From Phycisphaerales bacterium (GTDB lineage Bacteria; Planctomycetota; Phycisphaerae; Phycisphaerales; UBA1924), in assembly GCA_040217175.1 (NCBI GenBank), contig JAVJNT010000001.1:1488001-1552000 (forward strand): DNA of 64,000 nt, written 5' to 3'. The notes beneath the pieces were generated by a model. It searched no databases. It saw nothing but the letters and a program-made list of their open reading frames with translations, and was not told the DNA's origin. A program made the position numbers and the translations under genes. Below are positions 35,930 through 45,300 of this stretch, piece after piece; positions within the stretch are counted from its first letter, which is position 1; each line of letters begins with the position of its first letter.

Positions 35930-37294
35930 ATGAGCGAAGCGACGATGGACGCAACGGCAGCGGCGGCATTGAAGGCCAGGCTCGAGGCGAACACCGCCCT
36001 CGTGGGCGTCATCGGTCTTGGGTACGTGGGCCTGCCGCTGGCGGCGAGCCTGCATGACGGCGGGCTGCCCGTTCTGGGGCTCGACGTCGATCCATCCAAG
36101 ATCGAGTCGCTCGGCCGCGGCGAAAACTACCTCAAGCACCTGGGCGACGACATGACTCGCTCGCTGGCCGGCAGCGAGCGTTTCGAGGCGACCAACGACT
36201 TCTCGCGGCTGGCCGATGCGGACGTGATCATCGTGTGCCTGCCCACGCCGCTGGGAAAGCACCACGAGCCCGACCTGAGCTACGTCGTGATTGCCGGCGA
36301 GCAGATCGGCCGCACGCTGCGTGCCGGACAGCTCATCGTGCTCGAATCGACGACCTATCCCGGCACGACGCGGGGCGAATTCCTCGAGGCCATCGAGCGC
36401 GAGGCTGCCGAGCGCGGCGTGCGGCTCGAGTGCGGCAAAGACTACTTTGTCGCCTATTCGCCCGAGCGCGAGGACCCGGGCCGCCAGAGCCACACGACCA
36501 GCACCATCCCCAAGCTCGTCGGCGGGCTCGATGAGGCGTCGACCGACCTTGCCATGCAGATGTACGCCAAGGGCATCGAGAACCTGCACCGCGTCGACAG
36601 CGCCGAGGTGGCCGAAGCCGCCAAGCTGCTTGAGAACATCTTCCGCGCCGTCAACATCGCGATGGTCAACGAGATGAAGCTCATCCTGACGCGGATGGGC
36701 ATCGACGTGTGGAAGGTCATCCAGGCGGCCAGCACCAAGCCCTTCGGATTCATGCCCTTCTACCCGGGCCCGGGGCTCGGCGGGCACTGCATCCCGATCG
36801 ACCCCTTCTACCTGACGTGGAAGGCGCGAGAGTTCGGGCACGTCACGCGCTTCATCGAGCTGGCCGGCGAGATCAACCACGCCATGCCCGCGTACGTGGT
36901 GGATCGCCTGGCGACGGCGCTCAACCAGCAGGGCAAGCCCGTCCACGGGTCACGGGTGCTCGTGCTGGGGCTGGCGTACAAGCCCGACGTCGATGACACG
37001 CGGGAGAGTCCGTCGTTCGAGGTCATCGAGTTGCTCCGCGAGCGCGGGGCGAGCGTCGACTACAGCGATCCGCACGTGCCCAAGACCATGCCCGTCCGCA
37101 AGCACGACCTGCAGATGCACTCGGTGGACCTGACCCCCGAAAACCTCGGGACGTACGACGCCGTCGTCGTGGTCACCAATCACAAGGCCTTCGACTACGC
37201 CGCCGTGGCCAAGCACGCGGCGCTGGTGGTCGACACCCGCAATGCCATGTCGCCCCACGCCGAACGCATGGGCGACCGGCTCGTCAAGGCCTGA
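35930..37294 (+). CDS. Nucleotide-sugar dehydrogenase (UDP-GlcNAc/UDP-Glc 6-dehydrogenase, WbpA-like)
   Basis: 454 residues. Four-electron oxidation of a UDP-hexose to a UDP-uronic acid with NAD+. N-terminal Rossmann G-L-G-Y-V-G-L-P-L-A; catalytic Cys at ~287 in GPGLGGHCIPIDPFYLTW; central K in EAAKLLENIFRAVNIAMVNE; C-terminal domain with LGLAYKPDVDDTRESPS. This pattern is closest to the WbpA/WecC-like branch that often uses N-acetylhexosamines. It supplies an acidic sugar for the polysaccharide. ATG 35930, with GGGGAG about 10 nt upstream; next gene 3 bp after the stop. Confidence 0.92.
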   Translation: MSEATMDATAAAALKARLEANTALVGVIGLGYVGLPLAASLHDGGLPVLGLDVDPSKIESLGRGENYLKHLGDDMTRSLAGSERFEATNDFSRLADADVIIVCLPTPLGKHHEPDLSYVVIAGEQIGRTLRAGQLIVLESTTYPGTTRGEFLEAIEREAAERGVRLECGKDYFVAYSPEREDPGRQSHTTSTIPKLVGGLDEASTDLAMQMYAKGIENLHRVDSAEVAEAAKLLENIFRAVNIAMVNEMKLILTRMGIDVWKVIQAASTKPFGFMPFYPGPGLGGHCIPIDPFYLTWKAREFGHVTRFIELAGEINHAMPAYVVDRLATALNQQGKPVHGSRVLVLGLAYKPDVDDTRESPSFEVIELLRERGASVDYSDPHVPKTMPVRKHDLQMHSVDLTPENLGTYDAVVVVTNHKAFDYAAVAKHAALVVDTRNAMSPHAERMGDRLVKA

Positions 37295-37297
37295 GCG

Positions 37298-38518
37298 GTG
37301 GCGGCGCTGGCCAGCACACGCACGCCCGAATCGATTACCAGCCCGGGACCGCTGCGCGCGTTCGATGGCGTGGTCTGCTTCGGCGGCGTCGACTGGTGGT
37401 ACCACAATCGCGGGCACTACGACCTGCAAATGATGCGCGAGCTCAGCGCGCACGTGCCGGTCTTGTACGTCAACTCCATCGGCATGCGCGTGCCCAGGCC
37501 CGGCAAGGGCGGCATGTTTGCCCGGCGCGTGATCCGCAAGCTCAAGAGCTTCAGCCACGGGCTGACGCGGGTACGCGACTCGTTCTGGGTGCTCAGCCCG
37601 GTCGTCGCGCCGGCGGGGCTCGGCGCGGGCGTCAACGAGCGGGCGCTGGCGATGCAAGTCCGCCGCGCCGCGCGCAAGGCCGGCATCACGAACCCGCTGG
37701 TCTGGGTCGCCTGCCCGCCGGGCCAGCCCGTGGTCGACGCGCTCGACCCCGTCGGCGTGGTCTACCAGCGCACCGACCGGTTCGAAGAGTACCGCGGCGT
37801 CGACCCGCAGCGCATCTCGCGGTTCGATCGGCTGCTCAAGGAGCGAGCCGACGTCACGCTCTTTTGCTCGAGTTGGCTGATGGACCAGGAGCGCAGCCAG
37901 CCGCGAGCGTCGGCCTTCGTCGACCACGGCGTCGACTACGCGCCGTTCGAGGCGGCGGGCCTGGGCGAGACACCGCCACCAGCAGACACCGCCGACTTGC
38001 CGCGCCCGGTCGTGGGCTTCGTGGGCGGCATCGACGCGCACACGTTCGATCCCGAGCTATTCCTCGAGGTCGCCCGGGCCGTGCCGGAGGCGACGTTCAT
38101 GCTCGTCGGGGGCTGCAGCCTGCCCGAAGGCTGGTGTACGCTGCCCAACGTGCGACTCCTGGGCCAACGCCCCTACGACGAGGTCCCCGGCTACATGGCG
38201 GCGGCCGACGTGCTGATCATGCCGTGGAACCGAAGCGAGTGGATCCGCGCGTGCAACCCCGTGAAGCTCAAGGAGTATCTGGCGGTGGGCCGGCCCATCG
38301 TGAGCACGGCGTTCCCGGAGCTCGAGCGGTACGAGGGGCTGGTGCGGGTGGGCACGACGGCCGACGAGTTCGCCCGGCAGGTGCGCGAGGCGCTGGCCGA
38401 GTCGTTCGACCCCGCGCCCGGACGAGACCGGGTCCGCGAGCAGACGTGGACGGCCAAGGCGGACGCCGTGCTTGATGCGCTGCGGGACTGTGGCATCGCG
38501 AAGGCGGTCGCATCATGA
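37298..38518 (+). CDS. Glycosyltransferase, GT4-like (TuaH-type)
   Basis: 406 residues. The N-terminal domain begins with GGVDWWYHNRGHYDLQMMRE, known from TuaH-like family 1/4 transferases, and contains YQRTDRFEEYRGVD. The C-terminal GT-B half has GFVGGIDAHTFDPEL, LLGQRPYDEVPGYMAAADVL and NPVKLKEYLAVGRPIVST, i.e. the donor-binding E-x7-E-like region (K-L-K-E-Y). Adds a sugar during exopolysaccharide assembly; donor and linkage unknown. The start is GTG 37298; its stop overlaps the exosortase start (ATGA). Confidence 0.85.
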   Translation: MAALASTRTPESITSPGPLRAFDGVVCFGGVDWWYHNRGHYDLQMMRELSAHVPVLYVNSIGMRVPRPGKGGMFARRVIRKLKSFSHGLTRVRDSFWVLSPVVAPAGLGAGVNERALAMQVRRAARKAGITNPLVWVACPPGQPVVDALDPVGVVYQRTDRFEEYRGVDPQRISRFDRLLKERADVTLFCSSWLMDQERSQPRASAFVDHGVDYAPFEAAGLGETPPPADTADLPRPVVGFVGGIDAHTFDPELFLEVARAVPEATFMLVGGCSLPEGWCTLPNVRLLGQRPYDEVPGYMAAADVLIMPWNRSEWIRACNPVKLKEYLAVGRPIVSTAFPELERYEGLVRVGTTADEFARQVREALAESFDPAPGRDRVREQTWTAKADAVLDALRDCGIAKAVAS

Positions 38519-39411
38519 CGACCGCGACGACGACCATCCCGGCGAACGAGCGTCGGACTGCCTGGTCCGGCGGTCGCCTGGCGTGGCTTGCCGTGCTGCT
38601 CGTGCTGGCGGTGCTGGCGGCGCTGCCGAGTTGGCACAACGTGATCGACCTGGCGCTCCGCAGCGACGAGTACTCGCACATGCTGCTGGTGCTTCCCGTG
38701 GTCGGGCTGCTCTTGTGGCAGCGGCGGGAGCGGCTCGCGGCCGTCACGCCGCGGTATTGCCTGTGGGGTGGCGCCTTGGCGCTCCTGGGCGTGGCGATGG
38801 ACTTCGTCGGCTTCGCGACGCAGATCGACCTCGTCAAGGACTTGGGCATGGTGGCGATGTTCGTCGCCCCTGTGGTCGCCGTCGCGGGATGGCGATGGCC
38901 GCTGGCCGCACTGCCGGCGTTCGGCGCCCTGCTGTTCCTGGTGCCGGTGCCCGGCCGGATCCGCCAGAGGATCGCGCTGCCTCTCCAGGATACCTCGGCG
39001 AGCATCACGCAGTGGTTCATGGACATCATCGGCCAGCCGGTCACGCGGATGGGCAACGTCCTGCAGATCAACGGGGTCGACGTCGCCGTGGCCGAGGCGT
39101 GCAACGGCATGCGCATGGTCGTGGCGCTGGCGCTCGTCACGTACGCGTTCGTCTTCTCGATGCCGCTCCGCCCGTGGGCCCGCATCACGCTGCTGCTCGT
39201 GAGCCCGCTGGTGGCCGTCTTCGTCAACGTGCTTCGACTGATCCCGACGGTGCTGTTCTACGGGCACTTGGATCGCGAGGCGGCCGACTTCGCCCACGAC
39301 GTGAGCGGGTGGGTCGTGCTGATCATCGCCCTGGGCGTGCTTTGGGGTTCGGTTGCCCTGGCGCGATGGATGGAACTTCCCATCGAACACGAGCCGGGCA
39401 AGCCGCGTTAG
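38515..39411 (+). CDS. Exosortase (archaeosortase/exosortase family)
   Basis: 298 residues with about eight membrane helices. The putative catalytic triad is in place: Cys196 in V-A-E-A-C-N-G-M-R-M, Arg241 in N-V-L-R-L-I-P and His261 in F-A-H-D-V-S-G-W. Exosortases cleave C-terminal sorting signals of exported proteins and are tied to polysaccharide export. Candidate substrates in this window are the proteins at 46716 (nearby) and 30264. The start overlaps the glycosyltransferase stop by 4 nt. The EpsI-like gene follows 15 bp downstream. Confidence 0.93.
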   Translation: MTTATTTIPANERRTAWSGGRLAWLAVLLVLAVLAALPSWHNVIDLALRSDEYSHMLLVLPVVGLLLWQRRERLAAVTPRYCLWGGALALLGVAMDFVGFATQIDLVKDLGMVAMFVAPVVAVAGWRWPLAALPAFGALLFLVPVPGRIRQRIALPLQDTSASITQWFMDIIGQPVTRMGNVLQINGVDVAVAEACNGMRMVVALALVTYAFVFSMPLRPWARITLLLVSPLVAVFVNVLRLIPTVLFYGHLDREAADFAHDVSGWVVLIIALGVLWGSVALARWMELPIEHEPGKPR

Positions 39412-39426
39412 GCAGGATGGAGAGCG

Positions 39427-40140
39427 ATGCGTCCTCGCGAACGAAAGCCCACTTCGGTCTTCTTGGCCGCTCCGTTGACGGCCGTCGTGCTGGCGGCGAT
39501 GGCCGTGTACTCGATCATGGCGATTCGTCCCGCAGGCAGCGAGGCTTACTTCCGCGAGGTTCGCGAGGCCATCGAGGCGCTGCCGGTCACCATCGAGGGC
39601 TATCGGGGCGTCGACCGGCAGCCTCTGGCCGCCTCGGTCGAGCTCTTGCGGCCCAACAAGCTGTTGCAGCGGCAGTACGAGCACCCGCTGACCGGGGCGA
39701 CGTTCTCCATCCTCGTCGTACACTGCGGGGATGTTCGGGACATGATGGGGCACTACCCGCCGGTGTGCTATCCGAGCAACGGTTGGGACGTCATCGAAGC
39801 CGAGGGTGAGTCGATCGAGCGTTCGCGGGGCGGTCCGATACCCGTGACTCGCTACCGGGTGACCCGCGACGACGGGACGGCCAGCTTTGCCCGGGTAATC
39901 GCGAACACGTTCGTGGTGCCACGTGCCGATAGCCCCTTGGGGCGCGATGATGGCGTCCTCGATACCGTGACTCGGACCAGGTGGAGTTCGGGGCTCGGGG
40001 CGGCCCAGGTCCAGATCATCACCGATGCCCAGATGGACGGCCAGACACGCGAGCGGATCGAGCGTGCCGTGGCCGACGAGCTGCAAGGATTGATCGACGC
40101 GGTGGCCCGGCCGCGCGAGGGAGAAGGGGAGCAGTCGTGA
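39427..40140 (+). CDS. EpsI-like exosortase-associated protein
   Basis: 237 residues. One N-terminal membrane helix (LAAPLTAVVLAAMAVYSIMA), then a periplasmic EpsI-type domain with E-A-L-P-V-T-I-E-G-Y-R-G, R-Q-Y-E-H-P and the typical C-G-D-V-R-D-M-M-G-H-Y-P-P-V-C-Y-P-S-N-G-W. In many bacteria EpsI is a separate protein or is fused to the exosortase. Function is unproven but always linked to exosortase/EPS systems. Its stop overlaps the GTG of the next gene (40137-40140). Confidence 0.87.
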   Translation: MRPRERKPTSVFLAAPLTAVVLAAMAVYSIMAIRPAGSEAYFREVREAIEALPVTIEGYRGVDRQPLAASVELLRPNKLLQRQYEHPLTGATFSILVVHCGDVRDMMGHYPPVCYPSNGWDVIEAEGESIERSRGGPIPVTRYRVTRDDGTASFARVIANTFVVPRADSPLGRDDGVLDTVTRTRWSSGLGAAQVQIITDAQMDGQTRERIERAVADELQGLIDAVARPREGEGEQS

Positions 40141-42269
40141 GCAGCCAGCAGGACCCGCACCTGAACGCCTGGATGGAACCCGAGGAGGCCCCGACCCAGG
40201 GGCACACGGGCAATCCCATCCTGATGGTGCATCGCGCGCTGCGCGGTCGGTACTTGCTGGCGGTCGTGATCGGCGCCATCCTGGCGGTGCCCGGCGCCTT
40301 GGTTGGCTACAACCTCATGGCCCCGGTGTACACCAGCGTTGGCGTCATCAACATCGATCCGGCCGGGCGGCGTCTGATCTACACCACCGAGTTCAATGAG
40401 CAGATCGCGTCGTTCGATTCGTTCGTGCGATCTCAGGCGACCACGCTCGAAAGCCCGCGCGTCATGCAGGCGGCCGCCAAAAAGCTGACTGAAGAAGGCA
40501 AGCTCTCGGCCGACCCGTCCAACTGGATCCGCCTCCAGCGGGCCGCCGAGGTCTCAGTACCCCGGGGGAGCCGGGAGATCTATCTGCGGGTAACCATGCA
40601 GGACCCCAGGCTGGCCAAGGACGCCGCTTCGACGATCCTGGAGTCGTACGCCAGCATCGCCAACGAAGAAGCTTACAGCATGTGGAATCGGCAGGAGGCC
40701 GCCCTAGAAAACATCGTCGACATGGCCAGGCTCGATCGCGACGACGCCCTGGCCCGGGCCCGCCAGCTCGCCGAGCAGCAGGGTACCGTCGACCTCGAAC
40801 GCCGGCGACTCTTCGTCCAGCAGCAACTCGAGGCGATCGAAAAGCAGATCCAAGCGCTGGAGATCGAGCTGCCGTCGATCCGTGGGACCGACGAGCCCGA
40901 GGAAGGGCAGGTCGATCGCGAGCTGACCGCCAACGACTACGCGCAGGTCGACCCGGACATCGCGGCGCTGGTGAGCCAGCGGCGAGACATCGAGCAGTCG
41001 ATGTCGGCCATGCTGTCACGCGTCACCGAGCGCCACCCCGACTACCTCGCCGCGAGCGACGAGCTGGAGATGGTCAACCGGCGCATCGATCGGCGTCAGG
41101 CCGAGCTGGAAGAGCTGGGCCTGGACCTCGGCGGTGGCGTCGGACTCGGCGGCCTCGGTCGCCGGCTGGAAGCGCTCAAGACTATCAAGGAGGATCGGGC
41201 GGCCGAGGCGCGCGAGCTTGCCGCGGTGGCGCTGGAGATCCGTGGCTACGAGGTCGAGGCCCAGAACGCCCAGGATCGGCTCGATCTGGCCGCCTCGGAG
41301 CTCGAAGCCCTGACGACCGAACGCAACAACTCGACCGAAGGCCGCATCCGCATCGCGCAGCAGGCCGAGCTGCCCTTCTCGCCCAGCGAGGACCGGCGGC
41401 TGCCGCTCGCGGCGATGGGCGCCATGGGCGGCTTCGGGTTCGCGCTCACGGCCTTCGCCGCCTACGGCCTTCTGCACCCGCGCTACCGATTCGTCGCCGA
41501 CCTCGAAGAAGAGTCGCTCGCGCCGCCCGTGCTGGGCCTCGTGCCGCAGGTGGAAGAGGGCCGCATCGAAGACGACGAATCGGCCCAGGCGGGCGTGCAC
41601 CAGATCCGGAGCCTGCTCGAGTCGGTGCCGCACAAGGGCACGGCTCGGGTCATCGTGGTAACCAGCTCGATGGCGGCCGAGGGCAAGAGCACGCTCGCCG
41701 CGGCGCTCGCGGCGTCGATGGCCAAGGCCGGACGCTCGACGCTGCTGATCGATGCCGACCTGATCGGCCGGGGCGTGACGGGCCGCTTGTCGGCGCGGCG
41801 GCTGGCGGGCCTGACCGATCGCATCGCGAGCGCGAACGACAACGGCCAAATCCACGAGGTCGAGGGCCGGCAGAACCTGGACCTCATGCCCGCGGGCGTC
41901 GCCGACGGCTTCGATCCCGAGCGGTTGTCGAGCCAGGCGATGGGCGACCTGCTCTCGTCGCTTCGATCCCGGTACGACGCGATCGTCGTCGATACGGGCC
42001 CGATCCTGGGCAGCCTCGAGGCCAATGCCGTCGTACCGCACGTCGACCAGGTCGTGCTCGTGGTCGCGCGCGGCCAGAACACGCGGATGGTCCGGGTCGC
42101 GATCGATCGGCTGCACCGCTTCCACGCTGGACGAATCGGACTGGTGTTCAACCGCGCCGCGCGGGTCGACATCGAACGCAGCACGAGTGCGGCGTCCATC
42201 AGCTTCCGATCTCGGATGGCGTCTCGACCCGAAGCCGAGCAGGCGCCGAGCGTTTCGAACAGCGCATGA
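40137..42269 (+). CDS. Wzz/BY-kinase-like polysaccharide chain-length protein
   Basis: 710 residues. Helix ~37-60, Wzz-type periplasmic domain with long coiled coil (to ~415), second helix (MGAMGGFGFALTAFAAYGLL), then a cytoplasmic ATPase domain. Walker A is SSMAAEGKSTLAAAL with Lys at ~517; Walker B is AIVVDTGPIL. The A' motif is LLIDADLIGRG, without the Arg straight after D-L seen in BY-kinases. The C-terminus (RMASRPEAEQAPSVSNSA) has no Tyr cluster, so autophosphorylation of a tail is unlikely. Controls polymerisation or export of the polysaccharide. The start is GTG 40137, coupled to the EpsI-like gene. Confidence 0.87.
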   Translation: MSSQQDPHLNAWMEPEEAPTQGHTGNPILMVHRALRGRYLLAVVIGAILAVPGALVGYNLMAPVYTSVGVINIDPAGRRLIYTTEFNEQIASFDSFVRSQATTLESPRVMQAAAKKLTEEGKLSADPSNWIRLQRAAEVSVPRGSREIYLRVTMQDPRLAKDAASTILESYASIANEEAYSMWNRQEAALENIVDMARLDRDDALARARQLAEQQGTVDLERRRLFVQQQLEAIEKQIQALEIELPSIRGTDEPEEGQVDRELTANDYAQVDPDIAALVSQRRDIEQSMSAMLSRVTERHPDYLAASDELEMVNRRIDRRQAELEELGLDLGGGVGLGGLGRRLEALKTIKEDRAAEARELAAVALEIRGYEVEAQNAQDRLDLAASELEALTTERNNSTEGRIRIAQQAELPFSPSEDRRLPLAAMGAMGGFGFALTAFAAYGLLHPRYRFVADLEEESLAPPVLGLVPQVEEGRIEDDESAQAGVHQIRSLLESVPHKGTARVIVVTSSMAAEGKSTLAAALAASMAKAGRSTLLIDADLIGRGVTGRLSARRLAGLTDRIASANDNGQIHEVEGRQNLDLMPAGVADGFDPERLSSQAMGDLLSSLRSRYDAIVVDTGPILGSLEANAVVPHVDQVVLVVARGQNTRMVRVAIDRLHRFHAGRIGLVFNRAARVDIERSTSAASISFRSRMASRPEAEQAPSVSNSA

Positions 42270-42330
42270 ACGCGCGTGACATCATCCGGACTATCCGGGC
42301 GCGGGACTTCACGGAAGGGAGGTTCGCACC

Positions 42331-45300
42331 ATGAACCGGCGAACCAAGCGACGCTTGATCGTTCTGGGCCTCGTGGGCGGCATGATCGTCGTTGCGGGCA
42401 TCGGCGGCACCACCGTTCGCAAGCTGCAGCGCGAGCGCCTGGCCGAGGCCTCGCTGGCCGAGGGCCTGGCCGCGTACGAGCAGGGCGACTACCCGCTGGC
42501 CCGCCGAAAGCTGATCACGCACCTGCGCATCAAGGGCCCGCAGGCCGAGGCGCTCACGGCGCTGGGTGATTCGCAACGCTACGTCGTCGAGCCCAATGGT
42601 CGGCACCTGGTCAACGCGCGCACCTACCTCGAGCAGGCGGTCCTGCTCGATCCCGAGAACGACGATGCCCGGGAGATCCTGCTGGACGTACACATCCAGC
42701 TGGGTAACTGGCAGGAACTGGCCGAGGTCGCGGGCGCGCTACTCGAGGGCGACCCCACGAACGCGCGGTACGCCACGAGCCGCATCGAGGCCCACCTGCA
42801 ACGGGGCGCGAGCGACGAGGCGCTCGAGGCGGCGCAGGAGTTCGTCGAGGCCGAGGAAGGGTCGATCGAGTCTCACCTGGAGATGCTGCGTGTCTACCGG
42901 CGCATCGACCGCAACGCACGCGAGCAGCGCGAGTACCTCGAGCAACGCGTCGCGCCGACCCATGGAGGTACGACGTCTTACGCGGTCCTGCGCGCAACGG
43001 TCGAGGCGGACTCGGGCCGCTGGGCCGAAGCACGGCGACTGCTCGTCGCGGCCGCCGAAGCCGGACCCACCGACGGGACGGGCGCCCGGATGCTGCTCGA
43101 AGCCTCGGAGTTCATCGCCGCATCGACCGGATCGTGGGACCTCTACGAGCAATCGCAGACGTGGCTGGTGCGATGGCTCGAGCTCGAGGACATCGCGCCG
43201 TTCTTGAGCGAGATCGCGGCCGGCCGTGCGTGGCGCGATCGCGATCCGCAGGCCGCCATCGATCACGCCGTCCGCGCCTTGGGTACCGATCCTCAGAACG
43301 AGTCGGTCTTCGCCTGGGGAGCGTTGGCAGCCATCGAACTGGGTGAGGACTTTTCGGATCGGGCCGACGAGCTACGTCGCGCCTTCGAATCGAGCGTCAC
43401 GGAAGAAACCGAGGCACGGGCCGAGGGATGGAGGCTGGTGTTCGACGCCGCCGAGCGCCGCGCCGCCGGATCGCCGCCCGACGAGCAGCCGCTGCTTCCC
43501 GATGCCAGCGCGCAGATCAATCTTCTGGGCGCCGATGCCGTCGCCGCGTACTACGACGCGCTGGCAGACATCGACCGCCTCAACACGCAAGACGCGGTCG
43601 ACCGCCTCGTGGGACTGAGCCAGCAGCCGAGCTGGCGTCGCGCGCGATTTGCCCTCATGAGCCTGCTGGTGAGCGTCGATCGCGCGCAGGACGCGCTGGT
43701 CGTATTGCTGCGTGACGAGCGGCTGCTTGAAGTGTCCGGCAGCGGGCCGATCCACGGCGAGATGTTCGCACGCCTGGCCGAGACGGCGGACCCGACGGAC
43801 GACCGCTTCGATTCGGCGATCGACCAATTGCTTAAGGCCCAGCCAGAGAGTCCAGTTGCGCTCTCGACCGCGGGTCGAAATGCGCTGGCGCGTGGTAACG
43901 ACGCGTTCGCCCGCGAACTCGCCCAACGATTGATCGAGGTCGATGCATCGCTTGCGGCGACGTCGGCCATTCGGTTCGCTGCAGGCCTGCAACGGGTCGA
44001 TCCGACGCTGGCACGCGCCGTCGTCGATCGTGTCGCAGAGATGGCAACGCATCCCGCCCAGGTGGCCGCGGCCGCGACGGGCCTTGCGATCCTCGGGAAC
44101 GTGCAGGAGGCTCGGGACTTCATGCAGTCTCGCCTCGCCGCCGCCGAAGACGCTGCGGCGCCGCAGTGGAACTTCGCACGCATCCAGCTGGCCAACGCGA
44201 TCGCCGATGAGCAGAGCCTCGAGACGCTGGCGGGCGTGTCGGAAGCCAACGCCGACGATCGACAGCTGCACATCGAGATCCTCAACGGCTCGGCGATCTG
44301 GAGCGACCTCGACCGGGCGGGGCTGGTGATCGCACGGCTGCGCGAGGCCCAGGGCGAGACTGGGAACGAGTGGCGCATCTTTGAAGCTCGCCGGCTGCTC
44401 GAGATCGACGATTCGATCGAGACGGCCAGTACAGCAAATAGCCTGCTCAGCGAAGTCTTCGCGACCGAGCGCGGCAAGCAAGACACGCGAGCGCTGCTGC
44501 TTGCCGCGGACGCGTTCGCCGTGACCGGTCCGGTCGAATCCGAGCTCGAAGCGTTGCGCAACGCGGCGGACGGCAACGATCCGCTCGCCGCCCTGCCGCG
44601 CCTCATCGACCGCTTGCAGAGCACGGGCCGGTCTGCCGACGCCGAACGGCGCCTGCTGCAATTCGTTGATGCCGGCCGGGTATCCATCCCCTTACGGGAG
44701 GTCCGAATGCAGCTCCTGCGCCGGCAGGGCATGCACGAGCAGGCCGCACGCGACATGGCGGCGCTCGCCGAGGAGGGACTCCCCGTGTGGGTGCTACGCG
44801 CGGGCATCGAGTCTCGACCGGGAGGCTCCGTCGCGCCGCTGAGCGAGGCCGAACTCGCCGCCTTGCGGGCAGATCTAGCGCCGGAAGACCAGGTCTTCGC
44901 CGCTCGACTGCTGGCGCGGGTCGGTCGCTTCGAAGACGGGCTTGCCAGGCTCGAAGCGCTCCCCGAAGATTCGACCGCGGGCAGTCGTGCCCTGGTAATC
45001 GCTCGATTCCTGGGTGAACAAGGCCGCACCGACGAGGCCCTCGATGGCCTGATCGCCGCGGCCGAAGCGTCGAACGATCCCGACCTGTGGCAGGAAGCCG
45101 TCACGCAGTTGATCGGCACGGGCCGGCTCGACGAGGCATCCGCGCTCTTCGATCGTGCGCTGGCGGCGAATCCGGACAACGAAGCGCTCGAAGCGTTCCG
45201 CAGCGCCATCGGTGGCGATCTGAGCCCGTTCGAGCGCATGGCCCGCGTGGCGGCGGCGGCAGCGGAACGACAGGACGCCAGCGAGGCCATGGTCGAGATC

